NCBI GenBank assembly: GCA_022448945.1
Contig: JAKVCV010000011.1
Coordinates: 230,454-294,453, forward strand
Origin: Saprospiraceae bacterium
GTDB lineage: Bacteria; Bacteroidota; Bacteroidia; Chitinophagales; Saprospiraceae
Reading direction: 5' to 3'
DNA length: 64,000 nt
Part shown: positions 42,712 to 53,600 of the stretch, one piece after another
How positions within the stretch are numbered: the first letter of the stretch is position 1
How the letters are laid out: each line of letters starts with the position of its first letter
Translations under genes and position numbers: made by a program
Notes under the pieces: model-generated
The model's input: the letters and a program-made list of their open reading frames with translations, nothing else
What the model was told of the DNA's origin: nothing
The model's database searches: none

Positions 42712-45700
42712 GTGCGTAAATATCAGGAATATAAAAAACTGGACCTACCGGAAATAGATAAAAAAATACTAGACTTCTGGGAAAAAAATAATGTATTTGA
42801 AAAGAGCATGAGTGAACGTGAAGGTGCTCCAAGTTTTGTTTTTTTTGAAGGGCCCCCATCAGCAAATGGAAAACCAGGAATACATCATGTGCTGGCAAGA
42901 TCCGTTAAAGATACTTTCTGTCGTTTTCAGACAATGAAAGGTAAATTGGTGAAACGAAAAGCTGGGTGGGATACTCATGGTCTACCAATAGAACTTTCTG
43001 TAGAAAAAAAATTAGGAATTACTAAAGAAGATATAGGAAGTAAAATATCTGTTGATGACTACAATAGAGCATGTAAGGAAACTGTGATGATGTATAAGGA
43101 TATGTGGGATAATCTTACGCTCAAAATGGGTTATTGGGTTGATATGGATGATCCATATATTACTTACGAAAATAACTATATCGAATCTGTATGGTGGCTA
43201 CTCCAAAAATTATACAAAGATAATCTTATATATAAAGGTTATACTATACAGCCCTATTCACCAGCAGCAGGTACTGGATTAAGTACGCATGAATTGAATC
43301 AACCAGGCTGTTATCAGGATGTATCAGATACATCTGCTATTGCACAATTTAAGAGTAAGAAGAATGATTTACTTCCTGATAATACTTTTTTCATTGCATG
43401 GACAACTACGCCATGGACCCTTCCTTCAAATACTGCTCTATGTGTTGGCCCTAAAATACCTTATGTTCTGGTAAATACATTCAATCAATATACAGGACAA
43501 GCAATGCATATTGTATTAGCAAAAGCTTTAATTGGTAAACAACTTTCTGGTAAATATACAGCCGAAGATGAAAACAACACTTTGACGGATTATACTTTTG
43601 GCGATAAAAAGATACCATATAATATAGTAAAAGAATTTACAGGTGCTGAATTAGTAGGTATAGAATATGAACAATTACTACCATACGCATTACCTCATGA
43701 ATTTCCTGAGAAAGCTTTCAGGGTTATCACAGGAAATTTTGTTACAACAGAAGATGGAACAGGAATTGTTCATATTGCTCCAACTTTTGGTTCCGATGAT
43801 GCCTTTGTTGCAAAAGAATGGGAAATTCCACCTATGTTAATAAAAGATGAACATGGTGATTTGGTTCCACTTGTTGACCTGCAAGGAAAATTCAGACCTG
43901 AAATGAATGAATTAGCAGGTATGTATGTAAAAAATGAATACTACAAATCTGATGAAGTACCTGATAAATCAGTAGATGTACTAATTTCTATAAAATTAAA
44001 AACTGAAAACAAAGCATTTAAAGTTGAAAAATATACGCACAGTTACCCACATTGCTGGCGAACTGATAAACCAGTTTTATACTATCCGCTTGATTCATGG
44101 TTTGTAAAAGCAACAGCCAAAAAAGAACGGATGTCTGAGTTGAATAAATCAATCAACTGGAAACCTGCAAGTACTGGTGAAAAACGATTTGGTGGTTGGC
44201 TAGAAAATCTTCAGGACTGGAACCTATCCAGATCAAGATACTGGGGAATTCCATTACCTATTTGGAGGACTAAAGATGGAAAAGAAGCAATATGTATCGG
44301 TTCTATGGAAGAATTACAAATAGCTATCAATAATGCAAACAAAGTTTTGGGACTTAATCAAAATATGCCTAAAGATCTTCACCGTCCATATATTGATGAA
44401 GTAATACTGGTTAGCAATAATGGTGAAAAAATGATACGGGAAACAGATCTTATTGATGTATGGTTCGATAGTGGTTCAATGCCTTATGCACAATGGCATT
44501 ACCCTTTTGAAAATAAAGAATTAATTGATAATGCCCTTAATGGTAAAGGAGGAGAAGTTGCATACCCTGCTGATTTTATAGCTGAAGGAGTAGATCAAAC
44601 AAGAGGATGGTTTTATACCTTACATGCTATTTCAACAATGTGTTTTGATTCTATAGCATACAAAAATGTCGTTTCAAATGGACTGGTTCTAGACAAAAAC
44701 GGTGTGAAAATGTCCAAATCAAAGGGAAATGCTGTAGAACCCTTTGAAACATTGGAAAAATACGGTGCTGATGCCACCCGTTGGTATATGCTAACAAATG
44801 CACAACCATGGGATAATCTGAAGTTTGATGAAATGGGATTAGACGAAACGCGTCGTAAATTATTTGGTACTCTTTATAATACGTATAACTTCTTTGCAAC
44901 CTATGCAAATTTAGACCTTTATGATGGACTAAATCTTAATAGTTTTGAATATGGTAAACAAGTACCTTTATCAAATCGTACTGAAATAGACCGATGGATC
45001 ATTTCATTACTTAATTCACTCATAAAAGAAGTAGAAAATGATTTTGCACACTATGAACCTACAAATGCAGGACGTAAAATATTTGAATTTGTAGACAGTC
45101 ACCTTAGTAATTGGTATGTACGATTATGCCGTCGTAGGTTCTGGAAAGGCGAAAAAAATGAAGATAAACTTGCTGCTTATCAAACCTTAAATTACTGTTT
45201 GACTACTTTATCAAAACTAATGGCTCCTATTGCACCATTTTTCTCTGATTGGTTATTTCAAAACCTGAATGATGTAACTGGTGCCGAAAAGCATATTTCT
45301 GTACATTTATCTTTCTTTCCTGTTGCTGAAGAATCTTCTATAAACACTAGTCTTGAGCAACGTATGAGTTATGCTCAAAGAATTACTTCCCTTGTTTTAT
45401 CACTTAGAAAGAAAGAAGCAATACGCGTTCGTCAACCTTTACAAAAAATATTACTACCAATACTGAATAGTGACTTTCAGAAACAAGTAGAAGCCGTAGA
45501 AGATTTGATACTATCCGAATTAAATGTAAAAGAATTTGAATATGTTTCTGATGCCTCAGGTATTATTAAAAAAGGTATTAAACCAAATTTTAAAACACTA
45601 GGGCGTAGATTGGGTAAAAACATGAAAGCCGGTAAAGCTGCTATTGATAACTTTACTCAATCGGATATAGCACAATTGGAAAAAGAAGGAATATATGAAT

Positions 45701-46092
45701 TAAACCTAGATGGTAATAAATTTGAAATTTCTTTAGAGGACGTAATTATAACTTCAGAAGATATAGAAGGATGGATGGTTGCAAGCGATGCAGAAATAAC
45801 AGTAGCATTGGATGTAAATTTAACTCCGGAACTGGAAGCCGAAGGTATGGCCAGAGAATTGGTTAATAGAATACAAAATCTAAGAAAAGATAAAGAATTT
45901 GAAGTTACTGACAGAATAATACTGACAGTTGAAAATCAACTTGCAATTAATGATGCAATATCGCATTTCAAAGACTATATTTGTGCTGAAGTACTGGCTA
46001 CTGAACTAAATATAGTAGATACACTTGTAACAGGAGAAGAAGTTGAATTGGTAGATAATATAAGTGTTAAAATGCAGGTTGAAAAACGTTAA
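42712..46092 (+). CDS. ileS: Isoleucyl-tRNA synthetase
   Basis: Charges tRNA-Ile with isoleucine. The class-I signatures are PSANGKPGIHHVLARS (HIGH-like, near the N terminus) and KMSKSKGNAVEP. Between them sits the editing domain with TTPWTLPSNTALCV. It is the long form (about 1127 residues) with a C-terminal extension and no C-terminal zinc CxxC pair, as usual in Bacteroidota. I start at GTG 42712, giving the canonical RKYQEYKKLDLPEIDKKI; an upstream GTG at 42670 falls in the terminator T-run. Expression is probably controlled by the leader attenuator. metF follows 23 bp downstream. Confidence 0.97.
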   Translation: MRKYQEYKKLDLPEIDKKILDFWEKNNVFEKSMSEREGAPSFVFFEGPPSANGKPGIHHVLARSVKDTFCRFQTMKGKLVKRKAGWDTHGLPIELSVEKKLGITKEDIGSKISVDDYNRACKETVMMYKDMWDNLTLKMGYWVDMDDPYITYENNYIESVWWLLQKLYKDNLIYKGYTIQPYSPAAGTGLSTHELNQPGCYQDVSDTSAIAQFKSKKNDLLPDNTFFIAWTTTPWTLPSNTALCVGPKIPYVLVNTFNQYTGQAMHIVLAKALIGKQLSGKYTAEDENNTLTDYTFGDKKIPYNIVKEFTGAELVGIEYEQLLPYALPHEFPEKAFRVITGNFVTTEDGTGIVHIAPTFGSDDAFVAKEWEIPPMLIKDEHGDLVPLVDLQGKFRPEMNELAGMYVKNEYYKSDEVPDKSVDVLISIKLKTENKAFKVEKYTHSYPHCWRTDKPVLYYPLDSWFVKATAKKERMSELNKSINWKPASTGEKRFGGWLENLQDWNLSRSRYWGIPLPIWRTKDGKEAICIGSMEELQIAINNANKVLGLNQNMPKDLHRPYIDEVILVSNNGEKMIRETDLIDVWFDSGSMPYAQWHYPFENKELIDNALNGKGGEVAYPADFIAEGVDQTRGWFYTLHAISTMCFDSIAYKNVVSNGLVLDKNGVKMSKSKGNAVEPFETLEKYGADATRWYMLTNAQPWDNLKFDEMGLDETRRKLFGTLYNTYNFFATYANLDLYDGLNLNSFEYGKQVPLSNRTEIDRWIISLLNSLIKEVENDFAHYEPTNAGRKIFEFVDSHLSNWYVRLCRRRFWKGEKNEDKLAAYQTLNYCLTTLSKLMAPIAPFFSDWLFQNLNDVTGAEKHISVHLSFFPVAEESSINTSLEQRMSYAQRITSLVLSLRKKEAIRVRQPLQKILLPILNSDFQKQVEAVEDLILSELNVKEFEYVSDASGIIKKGIKPNFKTLGRRLGKNMKAGKAAIDNFTQSDIAQLEKEGIYELNLDGNKFEISLEDVIITSEDIEGWMVASDAEITVALDVNLTPELEAEGMARELVNRIQNLRKDKEFEVTDRIILTVENQLAINDAISHFKDYICAEVLATELNIVDTLVTGEEVELVDNISVKMQVEKR

Positions 46093-46115
46093 GAAAATAA
46101 TTATTACGAAGAAAA

Positions 46116-47069
46116 ATGAAAGCAATAGATCATTTTAATGCAGCGAAAGGAGAAACACTTATTTCTTTTGAAATTCTTCCTCCTCTTAAAGGTGGAAAAA
46201 TCCAAAGTATTTTTGATACACTAGATCCTTTAATGGAATTTAAACCTCCATTTGTAGATGTAACATACCACCGCGAAGAATATATATACAAAAAACGTTC
46301 TTCCGGGTATTACGAAAAAGTAGAAATGCGAAAACGTCCGGGTACTGTAGGTATTTGTGCAGCAATTATGCATCGTTATGGAGTAGATGCTGTACCTCAT
46401 CTTATATGTGGAGGTTTTAGTATTGAAGAAACAGAAAATGCGCTTATTGATTTGAAATTCCTAGGCATAGACAATGTATTGATAATACGTGGTGATGCAA
46501 GAAAATTTGAAGGTAAGTTCATTCCTGAACAAAATGGACATTCCTATGCTCTTGATCTAGTTAAACAGGTATCGAATATGAATAATGGGGTTTATTTGGA
46601 TAATAGTCTAATAAATGCAGAACCTTCAGATTTTTGTATTGGTGTTGCAGGTTACCCGGAAAAACATTTCGAAGCACCAAATTTTGATAGCGATATACAT
46701 TTTTTAAAAGAAAAAATTAAAGCTGGTGCTGATTATATTGTGACGCAAATGTTTTTCGACAATAAACCTTATTTTGAATTTGTAAAGAAATGCAGAGATG
46801 CCGGAATAAAAGTACCAATAGTTCCAGGATTAAAACCAATAACAAAAAAATATCAACTCAATTCAATTCCAAGATTATTCCATTTAAATATTCCCAAAGA
46901 CTTATCTAATGCCCTACTAAAAGCAAAAGATGCAGATGCACGTACTCAAATAGGTATTGAATGGACTACGGCACAGTCAAAAGAACTTAAAGAAGCAGGC
47001 GTTCCATGTTTACACTATTACACAATGGGAGATGTGTCTACTATCAAAAAAATTGTTAAACAGATCTAG
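46116..47069 (+). CDS. metF: Methylenetetrahydrofolate reductase
   Basis: Reduces 5,10-methylene-THF to 5-methyl-THF for methionine synthesis. The (beta/alpha)8 barrel of 317 residues shows the flavin and folate segments: SFEILPPLKGG near the N terminus, VDVTYHRE, VLIIRGDA, GVAGYPEKHFEAPNF and DYIVTQMFFDN. It lies 23 bp after ileS and is probably co-transcribed. Confidence 0.96.
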   Translation: MKAIDHFNAAKGETLISFEILPPLKGGKIQSIFDTLDPLMEFKPPFVDVTYHREEYIYKKRSSGYYEKVEMRKRPGTVGICAAIMHRYGVDAVPHLICGGFSIEETENALIDLKFLGIDNVLIIRGDARKFEGKFIPEQNGHSYALDLVKQVSNMNNGVYLDNSLINAEPSDFCIGVAGYPEKHFEAPNFDSDIHFLKEKIKAGADYIVTQMFFDNKPYFEFVKKCRDAGIKVPIVPGLKPITKKYQLNSIPRLFHLNIPKDLSNALLKAKDADARTQIGIEWTTAQSKELKEAGVPCLHYYTMGDVSTIKKIVKQI

Positions 47070-47090
47070 TAGATTATTACAATTAAAACA

Positions 47091-48263
47091 CTAATCTATC
47101 GTAGTTTTTTCAATTATATTCTCTTTAATGAGTATATGTTCCCCGCCTTTACCAAACTGATATACAACATATAACATAGTTGCCAATAATAATAATCCAC
47201 CTGCCTGATGAAGTACTCCTAAAATCAAAGGGATCTGACCAATACCATTTAATAGAGTAAATATTCCTAAAATTACCTGAGCAATCAAAAGTAACATTAA
47301 AGCAATACTGCCAAGTTTTAATTCTTTGGAATGATGAATTCTCCTTAGATACAGAAAAAATATAGGAATCAAAAAACATAATAAATAAGCAGTACCCCGG
47401 TGTAATAATTGTATAAAAGCAGCTGCAAATCCTTTGGCAGCTACAGAATTATAATTTCTCATATTTTCCCAGGTCCATTTAGACTCATCCTTTAATACAT
47501 CAGCAATCCAAATCCAGGATTCATCATTAGAATCGATCTGCATATGCGGAAAATAATTAAATAGTAAACCTGCTTTAATTCCTGCCATTAATCCTCCTAA
47601 AATAATTTGGAAACAGATAATTACTGTAATTCGCCAAGCAAATGTCCTTAATCTTTTATTATGAGAATCATAAGTAATGGGTTGAATTACTTGTAAGGTT
47701 ACCCAGAAAAGATATGCAAATACAATAGTAGCCAAACCAAGATGTATAGTTAACTTATAGCCATTCACCCAAGCAAATTCTGGTTTATCCAAACCAGATC
47801 TTACCATTATCCAACCAAATATAGCTACTAAAACTGTGAGAGCAATAACTTTACATAATTGTATAATTAAAGGTTTGGATAACTTCTTCCTAAATAAAAA
47901 AAACAAAAATGGTATAAGGAAAACAATACCCATTGTTCTTGCCCATAAACGATGAAAATATTCCCAAAAATAAATAAACTTAAATTCATTCAATGGTATT
48001 CCATCAGGATACATTTTACCAGACCATTTCATTTTTACCTGGCCTATTGCATGTGTCATATATTGTTGACGTGCAGTTTCCCATTCAGCGGCATTTAATG
48101 GCGGAATTGTACCTTGTATAACAGCCCATTCAGTTATAGATAGTCCAGAATCAGTCAATCTGGTAATTCCTCCAATTATAACTTGAAAAAAGACCATAAC
48201 AACGCCTGTTATTAGCCAAACTTTGACCCATTTAGAAAACCCTGTAGTTTCTTTTACCATCAT
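47091..48263 (-). CDS. ctaA: Heme A synthase (COX15/CtaA family)
   Basis: Oxidises heme O to heme A for aa3-type cytochrome oxidase. A 390-residue protein with about eight membrane helices and the family landmarks GGITRLTDSGLSITEW (N-terminal), FIYFWEYFHRLWARTMG (heme-ligand His) and LLHRGTAYLLCF and LHQAGGLLLLATMLY (His ligands in later helices). It is of the COX15-like subgroup. It is convergent with metF and lies on the left flank of the AT-rich candidate origin. Confidence 0.94.
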   Translation of the reverse strand: MMVKETTGFSKWVKVWLITGVVMVFFQVIIGGITRLTDSGLSITEWAVIQGTIPPLNAAEWETARQQYMTHAIGQVKMKWSGKMYPDGIPLNEFKFIYFWEYFHRLWARTMGIVFLIPFLFFLFRKKLSKPLIIQLCKVIALTVLVAIFGWIMVRSGLDKPEFAWVNGYKLTIHLGLATIVFAYLFWVTLQVIQPITYDSHNKRLRTFAWRITVIICFQIILGGLMAGIKAGLLFNYFPHMQIDSNDESWIWIADVLKDESKWTWENMRNYNSVAAKGFAAAFIQLLHRGTAYLLCFLIPIFFLYLRRIHHSKELKLGSIALMLLLIAQVILGIFTLLNGIGQIPLILGVLHQAGGLLLLATMLYVVYQFGKGGEHILIKENIIEKTTID

Positions 48264-49499
48264 TTTTTTAAATATAAAAACTCAGATGAATTTTAGATTA
48301 ACTAAATACAAAATTTTAATTAATGTAAGTAAAATAATTAATCTAAAAAATCAATATTCTTATTTATTTAGAAAAACTTTAAATAAAAAAACAAGTAAAA
48401 AATGAAACAATTACGTGCTATTCGAGTTAGCATATTTTTCTTTATATTATAAATATTTATATTTCTTAAATTTTTAAAATAAAAAAAAGCATTCGTTATT
48501 AAGGCTGTGGAAAAGTGTATAAAGTATAAATAAAGGTGTTTTTTATTTTTTTTATAATTATTAACAAAGAATTAGAGGTTATACACTAAAGTTATTCACA
48601 TTTTTCTCCCTTATTTCTCTACCTTTTTGTGGCTTATCCACTTTTTTATAAAAAATGTGTATAAAAAACCAATATAAGTAGACCTTTTATTGTTCATTTT
48701 CCTATGTTAAAACAAATGTTAATAAAAGCTATTTAATTAACATAATTATACAAATTGAACATATTATAAATTTTATAAATTTTTAATTGTTTATTTTATG
48801 TGTATAAAAAATAAGTTATCAACAATTAATTAAGAAATTAATGTTAATAATTTATTTTTTAATAAACTGATTATCAATTATTTATAAAATTTTAAATTAT
48901 AGGTGTTAATTACTAGAAGTAACAATTTGTTTTTATTTTTTTAAAACAAAAACATGGAGAAGTAATACTATTATTTATAATAGCATTATAATTTAATTAA
49001 TATAAATTAATATTTTTGATGTAAATTTTAGAAAAATAAAAAATGTTAATAAATTAAGAAAATAATGTTGATAACTTTCAAAGTTAATTTTTTTTATTTT
49101 TTTATGTAGTTTTTTTGTTTATATGTATTTATTTTAGGGGGTTTTTGTAGTTTTATTGGTGATAAAAAAAATATTTTTTTTTATTTTATTTTATTGCTGA
49201 AATATAGATATCAACATTGTTGATAATATGGTTTTTTTATTTTGAAATAAAATTTAAAAAAAATAAAAAGTTCTTTTTTTATTAAAAATTTACTTATATC
49301 TTCGCAAGTTCTTTTTTAATAAAAGGCTATAATATTTTTGTTTTTAATTTTGTTTATAAACAATATTTATTCCTAAGAGAAGTATTATTTAAGATTTAAT
49401 AGACTTTTTAAGGATATAGATTGGTTTATTTTTCAAAAATAAAATTCAAATATCTTGAGTATATATTAAATATTAATAGAGTACTGTAAAAAATACATT
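48264..49499. other. oriC: AT-rich DnaA-box region, candidate replication origin (oriC)
   Basis: About 1.2 kb with no coding frame, strikingly AT-rich, between divergent ctaA and mqnC. Four 9-mers match TTWTNCACA exactly: 48506-48514 (minus), 48592-48600 (plus), 48656-48664 (minus) and 48799-48807 (minus). Near matches lie at 48514-48522, 48579-48587, 48634-48642, 48816-48824, 49066-49074 and 49218-49226. An 8-bp inverted repeat TATCAACA-T-TGTTGATA spans 49209-49225. Clustering of DnaA boxes beside long A/T tracts is the signature of an origin. dnaA is not adjacent, which is common in Bacteroidota. Confidence 0.7.
49297..49304 (+). promoter_or_regulatory. Possible -7 element of mqnC
   Basis: TATCTTCG resembles the Bacteroidota -7 box and lies about 195 bp upstream of the mqnC ATG. 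The -33 position is A/T-rich and gives no clear TTTG. Confidence 0.35.
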
Positions 49500-50642
49500 A
49501 TGCAGATAGATGTTTTACTACAAAGAGCATTGAAATTAGAGTATCTTTCAGCTGAAGAAGGAGTGTTTTTGTTTGAAAATGCTTCGACCGCAGAATTAAT
49601 GTATGTAGGTAATAAAATAAAACAATATCATGTACCTCATAATAAAGTAACTTGGATAATTGATCGTAATTCAAATACTACAAACATTTGTATTGCAAAT
49701 TGTAAGTTTTGTAATTTTTATAGAAGACCAAAACATGCAGAAGGATATATCACTACAATTTCTCAATACAAAGAAAAAATTGATGAGCTTTTTAAATTTG
49801 GTGGAGAACAACTATTACTTCAAGGAGGACATCATCCTGAATTAGGGTTGGATTTTTATTGCCATCTTTTTAAACAGCTTAAAGTTCTTTATCCTACTTT
49901 GAAATTACATGCTTTAGGTCCTCCTGAAATTGCACATATAGCCAAATTAGAAAAATCTACTCATACAGAAGTACTTAAAGCTTTAAAAGAAGCTGGATTG
50001 GATTCTTTGCCTGGTGCCGGAGCAGAAATTTTGAATGATAGGGTTCGCCGTAGAATATCACGTGGTAAATGTTCAGGTAGAGAATGGCTTGATATTATGG
50101 AGGCGGCACATCAGCTCGATATTACAACTTCTGCAACAATGATGTTCGGACATATTGAAACCAATTATGAACGCATGGAGCATATGATTTGGATAAGGGA
50201 ATCTCAGGATAAGAAACCAAAATCTGCGAAGGGGTTTTTGGCTTTTATTTCCTGGCCTTTCATGGATGAAGATACTATTTTGAAACGCCTTATAAATAAA
50301 AGAGGTAGCTATACAGGAGATGAATATATTAGAATGGTAGCAATGAGTAGAATAATGATACCTAATGTTGTCAATATACAAGCTTCCTGGCTTACAGTTG
50401 GCAAAAAGATAGCTCAAGCATGTTTACACGCAGGCGCCAATGATTTTGGTTCCATTATGATAGAGGAAAATGTTGTTTCAGCTGCTGGGGCAGCATTTCG
50501 ATTTACTGCCGATGGTATACAAAAAGCAATAATAGAAGCAGGATTTGAACCTCAATTACGCAATCAGGAATATGAATATAGGGAGTTGCCTAAAGGCATA
50601 GTTCAGCAGGAATTGGATACTGAAACTATGATTGTTGATTGA
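49500..50642 (+). CDS. mqnC: Cyclic dehypoxanthinyl futalosine synthase
   Basis: Radical-SAM enzyme of the futalosine menaquinone pathway, cyclising dehypoxanthine futalosine. The 380-residue chain has the 4Fe-4S motif CIANCKFC (CxxxCxxC, about 62-69) followed by FYRRPKHAEGYITT, GEQLLLQGGHHPELGLDFY, and LPGAGAEILNDRVRRRISRGK, all typical of MqnC. It is the first gene right of the candidate origin. The other mqn genes are not in this window. Confidence 0.95.
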   Translation: MQIDVLLQRALKLEYLSAEEGVFLFENASTAELMYVGNKIKQYHVPHNKVTWIIDRNSNTTNICIANCKFCNFYRRPKHAEGYITTISQYKEKIDELFKFGGEQLLLQGGHHPELGLDFYCHLFKQLKVLYPTLKLHALGPPEIAHIAKLEKSTHTEVLKALKEAGLDSLPGAGAEILNDRVRRRISRGKCSGREWLDIMEAAHQLDITTSATMMFGHIETNYERMEHMIWIRESQDKKPKSAKGFLAFISWPFMDEDTILKRLINKRGSYTGDEYIRMVAMSRIMIPNVVNIQASWLTVGKKIAQACLHAGANDFGSIMIEENVVSAAGAAFRFTADGIQKAIIEAGFEPQLRNQEYEYRELPKGIVQQELDTETMIVD

Positions 50643-50687
50643 TTCTAGTTTTCTTAATAATTTAGAATAATTAGTTAAAATTTTCTC

Positions 50688-53600
50688 TTATAATTTCATA
50701 AAATCTTCCTTCATTATTTTAGTTAATATTTTGATTAACTCTTCGGCATTTTTCCTATTGAAAATAATAGGGGGTTTTATCTTTAGTACATTATGATTCG
50801 GCCCATCTACACTCATTAGAACACCTTCTTCTTTCATTCGATTTGCAAGATAAGAGACCTTTTCGGGAATAGGATTTAACATTTTATCTGTAAGTTCGAT
50901 ACCTAAAAAAAGGCCATGTCCTCTTATATCAGCAATAACCGGGTGCTTCTTAGCGAGTTTTAAGAGTGCCTTTTTTAGGTATTCACCTACTTTTAAGGCA
51001 TTTTCCTGTAGCTTTTCTTTTTTGATGGTATCTAAAACTACCTTACCGATAGCGCAAGAAACCGGGTTGCCACCAAAGGTGTTGAAATATTCCATACCAT
51101 TAGCAAATTTGTCAGCAATTTCCCTAGTACATACTACAGCTCCAAGCGGATGGCCGTTTCCAATTGGTTTACCTATTGTTATTATATCCGGGATAACATC
51201 GTACAACTCAAAGCCCCAAAAGGTCGTACCCATTCTTCCACATCCAACCTGAACTTCATCGCTTATACAATAACCACCTGCATTTCGTACATGTTCATAG
51301 GCTTTTGATAAAAATTCTTTTGGCAACACTACCTGTCCACCGCAACTTATTATTGGTTCTATGATGAATCCTGCAAGTCCCCTACCTTTATGCTTTATAT
51401 TATTAATTTGTTCAAGTACATGTTCTGCATATCTTAGACCAGTGTTTTTTCCCCTGTATTTTCCTCGAAAGCAATCCGGTAAGGGAATTATATGTGTATG
51501 TTCAGGTGCTCCATTACCACCTTTACCATCAAATTTATAGGAACTTATTTCAATACATGCATTTGTATTACCGTGATAGCCAACTTCAGATGCAATGATA
51601 TCTTTTTGTCCTGTTGCTGTTTTAACCATTCTTAATGCCAGTTCATTGGCTTCACTTCCTGAATTAACAAAATGGACAACTGACAATTTCTGAGGTAAGG
51701 TAGAGAGCAGTTCTGCAGTAAATTCATTAATATTTTTATGTAAATACCTTGTATTTGTATTTAACATAGCCATCTGTTGCTGCCCTGCTTTTACGACTTC
51801 AGGATATTCGTGTCCTACATGTGCTACATTATTGACAGTATCCAGATATTTTTGGCCAAACTGATCGATAAGATATACACCATCTCCGCGTACCATTTTT
51901 ATAGGTACATTATATTGAAGACTCAGGCCTTTACCAAGGTGTTGTTTTCGATAGTCTATTAATTCTTTATTGGTCTTTGAACTTTTAGGGTCAAGTTCAG
52001 GAATTCTGAACAGTAAATTCGGGTCCGGACAAACAGCAGACCAAACGATCATTTCTGAAGGCCTGCAAACACCAGGAAAATTATTAGTGTTTCCGAGCAT
52101 GTTCAATATTATCTGGAAATGCAGATGCGGTATCCAGCCTCCATTTTCATGGTATTCACCAGTCTTTGCAATAATATCGCCGGCTTTTACTTTCTGTCCT
52201 TCTTTTATATTTTTCAGACAATCTTTATTAAGGTGTCCGTATAGAGTATAAAAAAAATTGTCTTTATCATATTCGTGTTTCAAAATGACTGTAGGTCCGT
52301 AGTCTTTGTTATTTTCATTATTGAAAACAGAAAAGATGGTCGCGTCAAAAAGTGCAGCTACTGAAGTATTAGAAGGAACCCAAAAATCAGTGCCAAGATG
52401 AATAGTTCTGTATTCATATCCCTGATTACTTTCTATTTTGTAAGCATCTGTAGAATAGAAACACCTTGCTTCCAGATAGCCCCCTGCAATTATCGATTCA
52501 GGAACTTGTTTTTGAAGTTGAGAAAATCTGAAAGTCATCTTGTCAATATTTTCTATATCAGAAATATGACCAGAGAAAGAACTTTCAACACTCAGATCAA
52601 GAGCATGTGCTTTTTGTTTATCTAGTTCAGGAAAAAGATCATTCAAATTACGATTTTGAGTCAAAGCCCAATTTTGAAATTCTTTTTCTTCAGGATGAAC
52701 GGAGTATCCACATGCCTTGCGAAATCTGTATGTAGCAAAAGTTTCATTTACAGAGTACCATTTTTCAAGTACCTCCCAGGCCCCTTTTGTGCTTATTTGA
52801 TGATATTTATTTTCCGGTTCTCTTGCATTATTGATAGCTGCTTTTGTAAGACTAATTACTAGACGAATTGCTATAGAAACATAAAGCATTTCTAATTCCT
52901 TTTCTTGAAGAGGAAAGCTTTTATTGTACCCTTTGACAAAGGGCAATATTGCTGCAAGTGCATCGGACTGTCCAATAGGTAAATACATACCTGCTACACC
53001 TAAATCGTTAATAATAGATGTGTAAACAGCATCTCCGAAATCTATTGCCGTAACAACTTCCGGATTTAACATATCGGTGTTCACAAGAATATTATTGTCA
53101 TTTAAATCATTGTGAATGATCGATTTTCTTAATTTATTTAATTGAGGAAGTCTTTGTTTAATAAGCACATGAAAATGCAATATTAATTCTTTTTGTTTTC
53201 CATCGAATAAGTGTGAAAAATTGAAGACCCATTCTGCTTGTGAATTGTCCCATTCCAATTGGCGATGAGCTATAGGATGATCAAAACCTTCGAGCGCTTT
53301 GGTTAGCAACCCTGATTTTACTCCCAGGCTAAAACGTAGCCTGTTAGGAAGTGGATTTACAGAAGACCATAGTCGTCCATCTATCCAGGTATAAAGTCGT
53401 ACATATCGTAATTTCCCATTTTGATCAATTACAGAACCAATAGCATTACCATTCAAGTCCAAAACTACTTTAGGAGCTATAATTTCTGGACTATCTGCAA
53501 TATACTCAAGTAATTTTTGTTGGAAATCCAGATAAGAATGCTCAACATCTGGACGGCTTATTTTTAAAACATATTTTTCAGAATTATTACAAATAATTTT

